Assembly (NCBI GenBank): GCA_009741485.1
Contig: CM019214.1
Span: 2,015,402 to 2,079,401 of the forward strand
Source: Malurus cyaneus samueli
Lineage: Eukaryota; Chordata; Aves; Passeriformes; Maluridae
Direction: 5' to 3'
DNA length: 64,000 nt
In this document: positions 24,555 through 37,768 of the stretch, one piece after another
Layout of the letters: each line of letters opens with the position of its first letter
Numbering within the stretch: position 1 is the stretch's first letter
Notes under the pieces: model-generated
Told to the model about the DNA's origin: nothing
What the model saw: the letters and a program-made list of their open reading frames with translations, nothing else
The model's database searches: none
Made by a program: the position numbers and the translations under genes

Positions 24555-27500
24555 GTAGGTGTTGGTTTACATGGCTTTCCACGACAGTTGATTTGAATTC
24601 ATCTTAAGCACCTCTATGTTTAAGCATTCTTCAGGTAGAGAAGTCTTTTAAGGTGATAATGAAATATTAAGTGTGTCCAGATGTGAGGGGAATGTTTATA
24701 TTAACATGAAGCTGATGAGATCAGCGGGTGAGCCCTCTGCATTATGATGGATGCATTGGAACATGGCACCAGGAATCCAGCAGTTGTCTTCAAGAGACGA
24801 AAAGAGACAAAAAGAGACTAAAAACCACCTCACTTTGACTCAAATGGCATCTAACATTTTGCTGTGTAAAGGGCAGCCAAAAAAACCCAAAAGATTCGCT
24901 TGTGGATGCAACATTTTTGTTGGGATTTTTTTTCCAGTTTATTAACGATGCGCCTTTTATTGGTGAATGTAGCAAGAAGCCACAAATGGAACCGAAGGAG
25001 GAATCACAGAGAGATGAGATGTGAGCAAAATTCCTGAGAAGGTGGTGGTTACAACTGGGAGGAGAGCACAGATGTGGGGTGCTGCTGCCCAGGGCTGGAG
25101 TGGATTTGGTACTTCACACGTTCAGCATGTTTTCTGTGTCACAAATAGTGGTAAAATCCTCTGGAGCAATTTTATGCACTTGTTTATGCACAGAAATTAA
25201 TTACAGAAATCAGGGTGTGTTCCCGTAATGACATTAATGCCAGCATCAGGTGCCTGTAAATGCACAAAGGGGGAGGCAGTCTGTGTCAGATCTTACTTTA
25301 AATGACTCAATGACACTGAACACTTTCTTTTGTTAATGTATTGTTCTTGTAACATGACACATAAAGCCATTGCTTCACACATCCATCACATTATGGTAAA
25401 AAAAAAGAGTTTTAATACAAACTTGGACTGCATTACTTATATAGGAGAATTCATAAAGCTCTTTCCTGCTTTTCCTGTCTCCACAGGAATCTTAATTTCC
25501 TACAGAAACTAGCAACTGGAGATGTGTATCATTAATTGTTATGTAGCACACTTATACTCTTAGCTTTCTTTGACAAAGATAATTAAGTAAAGGTGACATC
25601 TAGAGCATTTAAAAATATTAAAAGTATATCAAAAGATTGAGGTGAATTTCTTTTGAAATAATCATTTCTGTAGTTTATTGACGGCATCAGTAAAACTGTA
25701 TATGAAATACAGAATGCATTTAGTGGGGAATTCCTGATTCCCACATGTTCAGGAGTTTACCATGAACATGGTCATCCTGTTGAGGCACTGCCTCTTCGGT
25801 CCATCAGCCCACAGCTTTTGGGGATCTGAACATGGCCAAAACATTCAGAAATCTGTGCTCTTGCAGTAACTGTTAGCACAGAGCTTTTAAGTTTTAGCTG
25901 CTGGTTGTATCATAATCATGGTTGCTAAATGAATGTTTCTTCTTGTGCAATTTTTTCCAGATAGCAGGAACCCAATCATGCTAAAAGAATTATCAGAGGG
26001 AGGTCTCTTCGCTGTTGCTATTAGTTTGTAGTAACTCCAGGATTAACTGTGAAATGAAAGAGCCCATTTTGTTAAGAGAGAGAGGCATCAGGATAAATCC
26101 AGGGCTATTCGTGGCACACCCGTGTGTGCTAAGGAACAAGCAGTGCAGGCTATTGGGAGAGGAAGAGGTTAAAAATCTCTAAAATGCTTTGCTTCTTGGT
26201 GAAGGAAGGCATTAAAGCTTTCAGCCTGTGTCCTGAAGGGATCCAGTGTGCAGCGTTTGTAGTTCAAGGTGCCTCTGCTTCCTTTTATCCGCAGGTGGCA
26301 GCAGCTTCCCATCTGATGGAGAAGTGATGTGTTGTTGTTGCTCTGTTCCTGCTGTTTTGGCTTTCCTTTTGATGCTTTGTTCTGAGAGGGGGCAGGAATA
26401 CTTTCTCTTTTGTGAATGTTGTGATCCACCTTCATATGCCGCAGTGCTGAAAACATCCCTGAGTAGGTTCACTCACTTACTGCAGTGGAGCAGGTCCTTT
26501 TTCCAGCCATGTTATCCTGTGCTGAAGGAAACCCATCCTTCCTGAGCAGCTTTGCTTTAGGATTCTTTCCAGAGCAGCAGAAGGGTATCTCTTAGGGAGT
26601 CACTGGCAGAATTGTCTGTGTGCAGGATGAGTTATGACACGTCTCTGCCTTAGCAATGCTATTGCAGCTCATTATCTCCAGCAACGTTAAAATGAAGTTT
26701 TTAAAAGACTGCAAAATAAGCCTTGAAGTGTTGGCAGACGCTTTGATCTAGCAGCTGATGACAGTTCAAAATATGTTTCTAGTTTAATGTTTATCCTCAG
26801 AAATAAGGTCTCTGTGCTCCTCGGTGCTCGGTGCTGCCATATGACATCCCAGTTCAGAACATATGTTGGCTGATCCTTGGAAAGTCGGGGTGTCCTGTCC
26901 CACTGCTGCCTGAGCTCCATCAGCAGGGAAAGAGGAGCTGCCAGGGCAATTTGGAGCTCGTTGTCTGGAGCGGTGGGAGGACCTGCTTTCTGGCAGTGCC
27001 TGCCTCTGCCCTTGATGGCTGAACAAGCTTTTCTTTCTCCCTCTGTGAAAATAAATCCCAATGTATCGCAGCAACGGAGCGCTGCCTATATATCGTGATC
27101 TCAAGGGTACTGGAGAAGGTTTTAGCAGTAAGGAACGGCTTTTGTTCTTCCTTTTATGTGATTAGCCAAGGAAGGTTCAGATTGCATGTGTTCCTTCTGG
27201 ACTTCCTGGCTAATTAATCTACTGTCAGTGGTGTGGAGCTGAAAGTGTTTATAAAAGCAGGGCCAGATTTCAGGTGCTTCAGCCAAGTCAAGTGCTGCCT
27301 TTTTGTGCTGGGGCGAAGCACTTTGCATGTGAACAAGGCTTTCACCCCTGTGCTGAATGCTGAAAGGCCAGTTTGATTGCCTAACTGCTAGAGATGGTAT
27401 CTTTCCCAGCTGAATGCACTATAGGAAGTATTTTAATGCTAAAAAATTCTGATACTAAATTAGACCTTTTTTTTGTTTTTTCCTAAGCGCCTTTGAAGGG

Positions 27501-30500
27501 CTTTAGAGAATGGCTAAAGCCTTTGAAATTTAACACTATAAAAATTGCTTGGGATCAGTGCTGACTTACTGCTCTGGTGGTACAGGGACAGCACAGATTT
27601 AACATCAAGCACCTTTTCCTTCTGGTATAAATCCAGTGCTGTGTTCCCTGGGACTGTTAAGACTGTTGTTTCTTCCCTTCTGTACTGTTATTGTCTTTTC
27701 TTGTCCTGCGCTCAGCTTTTGGCATGGCTCAGTGAAGATTTTTAAGCTGTTTTTAATCTCTGGCAGATTTTATTAGCTGTGTGATGTATCAGTTTATCTC
27801 CACAGCCATCTCAACCTTTCTGCAAGAGCAGGTGAGGCAGTCAGAAGTGCTGGATAAGCCTCTCCAAAGTCACCAGGCAGTCATTTACCCATGACTTCAT
27901 TCCCCAAATGTAAGCATTTATTGAAAGGAAGTGTGTTAGAATATAATCACTCAGAGAATGTCACTGCAAATTGTTTTTATCTATGAGGCACCTTGTGATG
28001 CTGTAAAATCAAGGTAATTGTGCATCCTTACCCCTTGGGTATTTCAGAGAGAGGTGTTTGCGAGATCTTTGTTATGTTGCCCTCTGCTTAACTCTCTGTT
28101 GGTCCCTGCTGGTCAGAGCTCATTGTTTTGAGTCTGTGCACGCAGGCTCCATGTTGCTGGAGATGTCAGCAAACATCCCAGCTGGCTTTTCAGACAGCTC
28201 CTGATCTCATTTCCTCCTCTCAGTACTCGAAAAACCAGAATTCAGCTCTGGTGGAGCAAGGAAGCAGCCTGTGAGTCATGTTGACTCTGACCAGTTTCTG
28301 AGTTAAAATGTTTCAGTGATCAGATTGCAAGATATTGTGTATAGGATTTGTTCGTGACACTTGCCTCAGTACTGGGATCACAGCTTTCTGCCTCTCCTCG
28401 GGAAGATGTGCATTGAATCAGGACTTGAAAGCTCTGTGGAAAATGCAAATCTGTGGGAGGGTTCAAAGCACCTGTGTGGCTTTGACCAGAAACTCTTGGG
28501 AAACGTCTCCCCAGGGGATTTTTTCTGGGCTGTGTCTTGTCAAAGCAGCCTAAGCCGTGCAGAGATTGTCAGCTTGCCTCAATGCAGCCCGCTGCGGTCA
28601 GGTGAAGCTTTTCTGTCTTTTTATCTTCCCATAGCCGTTTTATTTTTATTCTGGCTGATGTATAAAATAATTTAGTGGCTCTGAGAGAAGAGTCTGTCAC
28701 CTTGGCTGTGTTGTGATGGTGTAAAGATCACCCAGCAGTGAACAGGACACGGAGGAGGAAAACTGAATGTGCTCTGTAATCATAATGGCTACAGGCACTG
28801 CAGGAGTGCGTGCATCCCAACCTGTTCTCCATGGCTGGCTGGAGCAGGCCAGCATGTGGGGAGCTTCCAGCTCCAACCATCCCCTTCCCACTTCTGACAC
28901 CAGCAGTGAGCTCCTTGTGCCCTGTCCACAGAGAAAAGAAAGGCATTGCGAAAAATTGAACCGGTGTATTGAAAGCTTCCCTAGCAGCTGCCTTCTGCCT
29001 CTGTCATCAGCTTTTCAGACGCCCTGCAAAGGCCAGGGTGACTGCATTTCCAATTCTTCTCAAGGAAATAAGGAAAAGTCTTTCCCTAAGTCAGGTCAAG
29101 GGTATAATTTCTGAGGTGCAGAAATACCACAGCTACAAATGCAGAGGGCTGTTTCTTTAGAGCTGTTGTTATTGCCAGCTTTTCCCACAGGTTCTCATAT
29201 TTCGATGGGGATGTTACAATAATTCAGAGAGTGTATTCCCAAGGTCTAAACTTTCCCTAGCTGATAGGGGCATAGTCCTTGGAGACTTGAACCTGACAGT
29301 AAAGGGTTCAGCGCCAGCCATCCATCTGCTCTCTTTCCTCAGACCTTGCATTTAGTCTGGTGTTACACCAAGTCAGTTTTGTGATGAGATGACGGATGGA
29401 TCTCCCTTTCCTTTTAGAAGACACCCTAAGTGCAGACAGCTCGTCTTCACTGAAGGGTGGCAGCTCCCTGTGTTTTTCCACCTTTGTCATGTACTTTTAG
29501 TTCCAAATCAGTCCTTCAGTATGGAGTGTGTCCATGTTGTGGCTCTCTCCTTCCTGGGCAGTGAAGTATTTTAAAGCCCTACATGGAGTCCAGCATGGGT
29601 AGAAGATTCTTTTGCAATCAAAGCAGTAGTGCTGAAAGCAACCTGATTTATGGAGGAGTTTTTAAATGGAGTTGCAGAATATGATCCAGTGACTCTGGTG
29701 GGGCCAATTAGCGGATTAAATTATCTGTATGTAAAGTCCATTTTAGCTCAGCAGTTTTGGATCTTGGTGCCTGTTCCATTTGTATTTCTTGGCCAGGTTT
29801 AAAAGGTGGCTGTGAAGCTGGAGTGATGTTATAACCGTGGCACTACAAGAAATGCAGAACACTGTAGTTAGATATTAACTGTGATCTGCACTTCTGTGCA
29901 TGCTGATCCCTGAAGAGCTGACCGTTTATTTTCTAGTGTTTAATTTTTCACTTCTGTTCCCCAGAAGAATGTAGACCGGTTTAACCTTAAGCACCTATCC
30001 TTTTTTTTTGCACCAGGGCATACTTGTCCGTATATCCTGAACTTTAATGAGGTGACACATCATCTGTGTTCATAGCAGGATATTATAAATAAGAGGACAA
30101 ACTTTCTCCACCTGCTGCAGCAGGATGAGGTGAAGGGTGATCTGTGAGAGCAGGCACTGCCAGCAATGCCAAAAGCCTGGAATCCCCCTCAAAATGGATG
30201 AGCAGATGGGGAATGTCTTGACTGGAGTGTCAGTCCTTGCATTAAGGGATCTGCATGCTGATCCTGGGGTGCTGGATAGTCTCTGTGAGAAGCAGGCTGA
30301 GAGTTATCTCCCTGTAACCAAAGGTGGTGTTTTGACAGGATTTGGTTCTCTTCAAAACCACTGCATTACCAAAAATTAACGCTGTCATTCTTCACCGGTG
30401 AAGTTCCTTGCTTTTGTTTCCTGGAAAGCTTGGACAGCCTCTTACTGTTGGCAACAGGAAGAAGAGAAACACCTGAGATTCGAAGCATGTATTTGCATAG

Positions 30501-31555
30501 AAAAACAAGGTGCCTTAGGTAGGGAATTATTCCAAGTGCAGGAACTGAGTTGTTTTCGTACACTCCCATTGCAGTGTGCCCTGGGCTGGGATATCCGTGG
30601 CAAACTGGCAGTGGAGCATCTCATCCCCTGCTGCACAGGACAGATCCTTAAGCATGCAGAGGTTGTGGTTGTTTTGACAACTGTATACTAAATTTATCTG
30701 GAAATAAAAGGAAAAATTTAGTCTTGTGTTGCTATGTGTGCCTCGTGTTTTATTTATAGTTTGTTAGCCAGACCTGCTGACAGGATGTATCTTAACTCCC
30801 TGCCTGGGGAATGAAGGGAGGTAGGATCGTACCAGCCGCTGCCTGGAGAAGGCATTCCAGAGGCTCTGTGAAACTTTACATGAGGCAGAAAGTGTGCAGG
30901 CAGATGGCAGTTGCTCTAATTAAGACTTACTGTCTCTGTCTGTTTTCCTGCTGCTGTGGTTTTTAAGGTGTCTCTCTTCTTTTTAACACCAGAGGAATTT
31001 TAGTACTTTATTATCTGTACAGCACGATGTGGATCATATTGCAGTGATAAACGAGCTCTGAGCCACTGAATTAAATGTCTTGAACTTTCAGAAAATTAGA
31101 CCATGGCATGACAAGTGTCCCAAGTCAATGGCAGCTGAAGATGTTTAAATGAAGTTGCTGTTCGTGGTTAGTGATTGCCCTTCATCAGGACCCCTTATTC
31201 AGGCCTACCCAGCTCTAGAGATTCCAGGCAAAAAGAGACTCCCTTAGCAAATAAACATGAAAAGCACAGGTTGCCTCTGGGTGCTCCTTATGCTCGAAAG
31301 CAATTTAGCTTGAGGGTGTTTTGTTATTGTTGTTTTGTTGGTTGGAGTTGCATCTTTCGTGTTTTGGGTGTTTTTGGCAGTGCATCAGCATTTGGAGCGG
31401 GTAAAGGCTGTGCTGAGTGAGTGCCTGCTGGCGGTGACAGACTGACGTGCCAGAATGTTTCAGTGTTTGAAATCAAGTCTGTCTCCTTCCCTGCACGTGG
31501 GGTCTTTGCCCAGGGTTTGCTCACTGGGATATAATACCAGGGTTTGTCATTTCAG
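24555..31555 (+). other. GTF2E2: GTF2E2 intron, 7.0 kb
   Basis: The intron runs from GTAGGT at 24,555 to TTCAG before 31,556. Short open frames are present on both strands but none resembles a known protein. I looked for the small membrane protein gene SMIM18, which neighbours GTF2E2 in mammals, and did not see it. The intron is free of Ns and of the large duplications found elsewhere in the window. Confidence 0.85.
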
Positions 31556-31671
31556 AATTCCAGAAGCTGTGGAGGAGCATTCCTGTGGATTCTATGGATG
31601 AGGAGAAGATAGAAGAATATCTGAAACGACAGGGTATTTCTTCCATGCAAGAAACCGGACCAAAGAAAATA
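31556..31671 (+). CDS. GTF2E2: GTF2E2 (TFIIE beta) internal exon d
   Basis: Encodes [20 protein letters not shown] then [19 protein letters not shown], the conserved helical segment after the second winged helix. The acceptor TTTCAG fits the phase-1 end of the previous exon, and the donor GTAAGA leaves phase 0. There are no disruptions; changes against the human protein are conservative. Confidence 0.97.
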
Positions 31672-32317
31672 GTAAGAGATAGAAATTGCAATCTCCCTAG
31701 GAAATTCCCTCTTTCCTGACCCTTGCAGTGTTAATTCCAAAACGTGTTGGTGAGCCTACGCACGACTTTGTGGAGCTTGGGGAAGTGTGACCACTTTAAA
31801 AAAGTGGGTAAACCAAGTGCTGGCGCCAAGAGTCAGTGATTTTTGTAACTGGTTTGAGCCAGTGTAAATTAAAGTAGCATCTAAAGAGGGCAAACGTCAG
31901 GAATCCCCATGATCTCCACAGTGGAATCTTCTGCTTGAAGCTGTACAATACATTAGGAGTAGCAGTATTTTGATAGAAAGGTGGGGTGTTTTTAACTTTC
32001 CTGCTAAATAGCTTTGAGATCCTGATGGGATTGTGGGTAGAACTATGGGACATGCATCTGCTTCCATAGTGGCGTGGCAGGGTTTGGACCTGCGCTTACT
32101 ACTGTGCCTGGGATACGGTGGCTTTGCTCTGCCCCCTGGGTCATCTCCCTGCCTGGACTGGAATTGGCTGCTGTTGCTTCTCCAGGAACCAGCACCTCCC
32201 TTCCCTGCCCACCCCTGATTCTGGCAGGGCTCATCTTTCGCAGCCGTGGTGACCAGCACGGTGTCACACCTCAGGTCAGATGTCACATATCTTATTCGTA
32301 TTTGTTACTTCCTGCAG

Positions 32318-32437
32318 GCTCCCATTCAGAGGAGGAAGAAACCTGCTTCTCAGAAGAAACGCCGGTTTAAGACTCACAATGACCACTTGGTTGGAGTACT
32401 AAAAGATTACTCTGATGTGGTTCCTGGCAAGCAGTGA
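32318..32437 (+). CDS. GTF2E2: GTF2E2 (TFIIE beta) terminal coding exon
   Basis: The terminal exon follows TTCCTGCAG and encodes [20 protein letters not shown], then [19 protein letters not shown] and the stop codon TGA at 32,435-32,437. This is the basic C-terminal tail of TFIIE beta, which contacts single-stranded DNA and other general factors. Together the five exons in this window give 206 residues of an expected total near 291. What is present is intact; only the 5' portion is missing. Confidence 0.97.
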   Translation, partial: APIQRRKKPASQKKRRFKTHNDHLVGVLKDYSDVVPGKQ

Positions 32438-33144
32438 GCGGTTGAATTCTGGAGCAAACGCGCGTTTCTAGACGGGCTTTCTGCTGCTGGGGCTCGGCGT
32501 CTGCTCACAGAAGGACTGACTGTATATAATAATGTGATGTGTTTCCCCCACCCCAGCAACTGCCGGTGAAACAGGTCAGTTTAAGAGCAAGTATGAGTTA
32601 CTAAATTTAGAGGTTAATTTAATTAGCTAATGGGAAACAGTGTCTTTGAGTAAGAGGTTCTCACTAGTTGCCTGTTGGCATAGGGTGATAAATGGTGCTC
32701 AGCATGTAATGCAGGAATTCCTGCTCAGTGCTTAACTCTGCTTTTACATTGCTTAATGGGTATTTACCTGGAATTACTTACAAGGGGCTTTCTAGTGGGG
32801 TTGAATACAGCATTTGTTTTACCTGTTTCAGGAAAACCTTTTCCTAAAATCACTGCAGGCAAAGTTTCTTTCACAGTCAAATACACCCACGTATGCTGCT
32901 TCCTTGCCATGGGACTGAGCTTTACTGAAAGGCGGTGATATCTGAAACTCAAACTCAGAAAACCCCCTCTCCTGAAATCCCAGCAGGCTGTGGGATGGGA
33001 TGCAGCCCGAGCTTCCTAATGTTAATCAGGAATTGCCCTCGGCAATCTCCTCACTGTTGTGGGTGCAAGTGTGTTGCAGGTTCTGCTCTGTGGACAGGAG
33101 GGGAAAAAAAGGACGGTGTAATATTGTTTTGGTTTTTTTTAAGT

Positions 33145-33150
33145 AATAAA
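33145..33150 (+). terminator. Candidate GTF2E2 polyadenylation signal
   Basis: AATAAA lies about 0.7 kb after the GTF2E2 stop codon, a plausible 3' UTR length. Other AATAAA words occur further on near 33.85 kb, so the choice is tentative without transcript data. Confidence 0.35.
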
Positions 33151-34644
33151 CTTACAATGCTGGTTTCCAGCGTTGCTTCCTTAAAGAATGAGAGAATCAG
33201 CAACTTTTGTGCTTGTTGTGTTTTCCTTTTCACAGAGGTAGAAGAATCTTTGCTGTATTTTTATCCTCTCAGTGACTTACTGTTCTGGGTTATGCTGTCA
33301 TCTTTTTAATGACTGTTGGGAAGAGGGGAGGAACCACCTTAAATGCAATCTCCCTGTAGCTGCTGATGTTCTGTGCAGCACAGCCTTACATGGAATGTGG
33401 CCAAATCATGTCCTCTTGATAACTTATTTTTATGTTCCGAACCAGAGTCGGTCAATGCTGATCCTGTTTTCGTGGCGCTGCAGGAGAGGAGCTGTTTCTC
33501 CTCTCTTCCAGGGTTAGGATCAAAGATGAAAGAGGTGCCTGCAGCTCCCCACTGATGGCAGGTCGCTGCTGCTTGAGCACAGGCTGTTGTCTTGCTTGAT
33601 GCAGCCGGGGTCGAAGCTGAGGCCGTCGGATGTGGACACGTGAGCAGATGAAGAATGAGGCTTTGTTGCTGTCACACTGAACAAGTTCTGTCAGCTTGGG
33701 GAAATATGCTTCTGTAAGTGCAGCATTTATCCTCCCGGTTTTAAAGGCTGCTCTTCTGAGAAACAGCGCTTCCAGCATTGCACATGTCAGCCCTGTTTAA
33801 GGAGCTGCTAAATGCTGTTAGGAAGTTTCTTCTGTTATTTTATTAATAATAAAATTTCATGGTTTTAAAATACATTATATCATATATTTATATAAAAAGC
33901 ATGCTGCTCCAGCTGGTTTTGAAACTGTTTTTCTTTCCTATATCTTCCAGGTCAGCACAAACAATTCCTCTTGGAGCTTTTTAGTTTTTCATTACAGCTC
34001 TGCTTGAAGTACCTACAGGACACTTGCAAAATTGTTCACCTCTCTTCTGTCACCTTCACTCAAGGAAAAACATTCTCTTCCATCTGCTGCATTTTTGAGC
34101 AGTGATTTTTAGGTGGTGGTGTTTGGACAGCAGCAAAGCTCTGAGCTGCCTTTCCTACCTTTGGGGGGTTTCATGGAGTGACTTTCCAGTTATCTTACAT
34201 AACATTGCCCTTTCTCTTTGAACCAAAGCTGGCTGTAAGGTAGGCTACCTGCTTTGTTTCTCTGCTCAAGTGATTAAGGTAATAGAGTCTGAGTCTAAAG
34301 AAAATGCTTCCAGCTATTTTGAAAGATTAGAAATATGCTAGGTCAAAAACAGGAGAGCAGGAAAGTGCCTGTGAGCTCTGTGTGCTGTGCTGTTCAAGTC
34401 AGGCTCCAGTGTTCAAAGGAACAAAAGGGTCCAGGTGGTGTCCATTAGGAAATAGTGGGTTAGCTGATTTGTCTCACTGGTGGATGTCTTCTCCTCTGCA
34501 GTAGTAGCAGAAAGGGCATAAATAAATTTTGCAGCTTGTTAGAATAAAATTTCAAAAATAGCTGAAGGGAAACTCACATTGGTCTGTTAGAGATATCATG
34601 GACTATAGACTAGCAGTGGGGAAGAAAACAAATTCAGATAATAA

Positions 34645-34690
34645 GCACAGAATGGTAGAATCACAAACTGATCAGGCGTTTTGCTGAAGT
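34645..34690 (-). mobile_element. Possible short CR1 3' end
   Basis: CACAGAATGGTAGAATCACA resembles the reverse complement of the bird CR1 3' terminus (repeats of ATTCTGTG). Only a few tens of bases look similar, so this is a weak call. Confidence 0.35.
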
Positions 34691-36157
34691 TCAGCTATTA
34701 AAAACTTAAATCTTCTTCATCTTCCTCCAGGAAGAATGTATTGTATTCTGTATCTGGCAAGATGACTCTCTCAGTGGCCAAAACCATCATGCCCTCAGCT
34801 TGCTTACTTTGGCAAAACCCTTCTTCCCTCAGGGTGGTGTTGCAAAGGGCAGCTGGGAGGCATGGTACTCTGTCCTGGGAGCCTGGGCCATTATCCCATT
34901 TTACTTCTCCCTCCCTGGAAGCATCTGCTGCAAACCAGGAAGATGAGGGCACTTGGGCTGAGAACACAGAATGAAATATTTCAGATGGGAATGGTCCGTG
35001 GCAGGTACCTTGGTCTCATGCATTTCAGGAAGATTCTTTGGCAAACCCATCTCAATGCCATCTTTACCTGTCCCTGTCCAGTTCGGACACGCTTCTTCCA
35101 CTCTCCTGAGGCTCCCATCCCACAAGGACATTGTTCCCTCATCTTTAGGATTTGGTGTGTTGATCCTGACGAGGTTTTCCTTTTTTAAGGGACAAGTTGA
35201 GTAGCCGGAGTGTGTCACATCTCTAAACATGGAGCTCTACTAACTTCTCTCCTAAAAGTTACTCTAACTGAAGAGTTATTCCACCTCCTCCTCCGTTATG
35301 GTGATCATTCTGGAAGGGGATGGAAAACAGCAGGATCGTGTATGGTTGAATGAAATAACTGACATAAGACGATGTGTACCGGAGCTAATCTATAATTCAT
35401 CATGATCATTCCAGGCTTTTAGAAGACAGAGGAGAGCAAGGCGAGGGAGCCCTGAGAAAGGGTAAGGAGGCTCTGCACGTGGCTGCAGCCAGCGAGGGCT
35501 GTCACTTCCGATGAGCACGGGTGGGCGGTGCCGGGCCACCAGGGAGAGCCACGCTCCCGGTACCTGCTGATGAGGAGGGGCTGCCTTTGCAGATGACTAG
35601 AAGCAACCGTGGTGCTGACATCTCATTATTTCCAGCTTTGTTGCTCGCTTTCCGGTCGTTGCTAATGTACCAGGCCCAAATTCCTTTGTGTGTTACTGCC
35701 TCGGGGGCCTCTGGCAGCTCCTGCTTCTGGGGGAAGGATGTCCAGTAGAGCCAGTGCTTGCTGTTGGCTGGTTTAGACTGGCAAGACTAAACACTGACAG
35801 CCATCAGGGAGAGGAGAGCTTGGATCTTAGTGCTGGCTTCCTGCTGCTGGCAAGGTCAGGGATGTGGCAAATCAGGTGGTTTGGGATTCGATCTCCTGAG
35901 GGAAAGAGGGTCTGCTCTGGCACTGTTCCTCAGCTCTGTCCTTGGGCTCTGTGGGTGTGTTCTGAGCGTGTCGGTGCTGTCAGCGCTGCGCAGGCTCTCT
36001 GGACACATCCCCGTAGAGCAGATTGGCATCTCCCCAGAAGACAGTGCTTGCCTGGACACAGCAGGGCTCCCTGGTGTAACTGGAGCTGTTCTCTTCCCAA
36101 ATGAGGTGACCGCAGCCTGCTCCAGCAAGGGCCAGCAGAGCAAGGGAAGCTGTTTGC

Positions 36158-36565
36158 TCTCTGCTCAGCACTAGGGAGCTCACACCTGGACACTGCGTCC
36201 AGTTTAGGCCTCCTGCTCTATTCAATCACCCCTCCATCCCCAGGGATGCTGACTGGAGGCCTGGGACTGCTCAGTGTGTTGAGCAGGTGGCTGGGGATGT
36301 ATCTAATCACAAGGTACAGTGATGTGAAGGACAGTAAGGAGGATGATGTGGTCAAACTCTTTTGGCAGTCATGGCAGATGACATAATAGGAGAATGTGGG
36401 AAGTTTGGCTTGATATTAGGAAAAAACCAGCTGGTGGGGAGATGTCTTCATCCGTGGAGGGTTCAAGCATTGCCCAGACAAGACCATGTTTCTCAGAGGC
36501 AGCAGTCCTGTTGTGAGAGAGAGGTTGGATCAGAGACCTCCTGCAGCCCCTTCTATCCATGTGCT
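36158..36565 (+). mobile_element. Degraded CR1 LINE fragment
   Basis: The stretch reads like an old CR1 3' part. CACCTGGACACTGCGTCCAG corresponds to the CR1 phrase about a case 'giving ... the typical CTGTGTCCAGTT'. Later come a TTGATATTAGGAAAAA-like segment and GAGGTTGGATCAGAGACCTC near the end. It is diverged and has internal deletions, with no intact reverse transcriptase frame. It is one of the reasons to place the sequence in a bird or other reptile. Confidence 0.65.
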
Positions 36566-37768
36566 CATGTGGGCCTGAGCCCTGGTTCCTTCGGTGCCTC
36601 CTGGTGTGCTGTAAGAGCAGTTCTTGTCTCCCTGGCTTGCTTTCTGCTGCTTTGGCTTGCAGTGGCCTCTGTGTTACTCAACAGCCCAGAAAAACAGCCA
36701 TGACTCTGAAAACCCATCCGTGCTTCCGTGGCTGGGATTCACGTGTTGAGCTGCACCGGCCTCGTGGGTTGGACATTGTGCAGAGTATAAGCATAGCAGG
36801 GGAAAAGGATGGTTTAGGCAGGAGGTTGTCCTGCCATTAAGTTAATTTTTTGACTATATACCTGCACTTCTGGGCTTGCATCCAAGGCCTGAAGTACTTG
36901 TGCGGTTTCTTCCTGCCTCCATCAGTTTGGTTGTGTTCTCTATTCCCTCCTGAGCTGGTTATTAATTATGGAGACGGCAGAGATGAAGTCCAGACTCTGC
37001 TAATGGTTGACTTCCCAGTGTTTTAGAGGCAGCATTTCAGAGAGCTGCTAATGGTATTTCTTAGCTTTGCTGTTTTAAGCTCTGCTGTCGTTCTTGGTTT
37101 GTACCCTGAGCGAGGCAGGTAGTGGTGCTTAAGTGTTGCCTGAAGCCTGGCTCTCGGGGCAGATCACAACTGCTCCCCTGCTCATCACCCTGGGTTGAAA
37201 TGTCCTCCTTTTCACGCTGGCAGGGAAAACAGAGCAGCTCTCAGGCAGTGCAGTCACCCTTGCAGGGTGTTGTCTCTCAATTTCCCCTTTAGGAGTCAGG
37301 GAACAAATCCATGCTGAGCATTGCGCCAGGCCCCAACTGTCCTCACAAAGCCACCCACCTCTTCACTCTCAGCTTCCCTCGCAGCCTGTCTCAGCCTTTA
37401 AAGCTGCCTGGCCAAACCCCAGTGCTCTCTCATCTGTCCTTCCCAGCTTTGTTATTCCTTCTCCCCCTTCTCCCAGGAGCAGCGCTGGTCTCGCTCCTCC
37501 TTCCTGCCCCATCAACGGGCCTGCTGGTGCTGCCTGGCCTCGGCGCAGGCTCTGCACATGCCCTGTTACCTCCCTGGCCACAGCTGTCACAAATCTCCAT
37601 CTCCTGCAGCAAGGATCCCCCTCTCCCTGCTGCTCCGTGACCATGAGTCCACACGCCAAATACCTGAGGAGAACAGCAGCTCTCCTTCTCCCACCTTGTT
37701 CCCATTTCTCTGCCGTTCGTTTGTGTCTGTCTGATGTGAGGAATCAGTGCTGTTTTTTCTTGTATACC

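Larger units (their letters stand above)
32438..37768. other. GTF2E2 3' UTR and downstream intergenic DNA
   Basis: No further exon is recognised. This is the left part of the interval between the tail-to-tail genes GTF2E2 and RBPMS. It holds a degraded CR1 fragment at 36.16-36.56 kb and possibly a shorter one near 34.64 kb. Several plus-strand open frames of 75-140 codons at 35.5-37.6 kb reflect the higher GC content and have no family resemblance. Confidence 0.6.

Noticed and set aside
24555..31555. A nested SMIM18-like gene in the large GTF2E2 intron
   Set aside because: No frame with a single membrane segment resembling that protein was seen on either strand.
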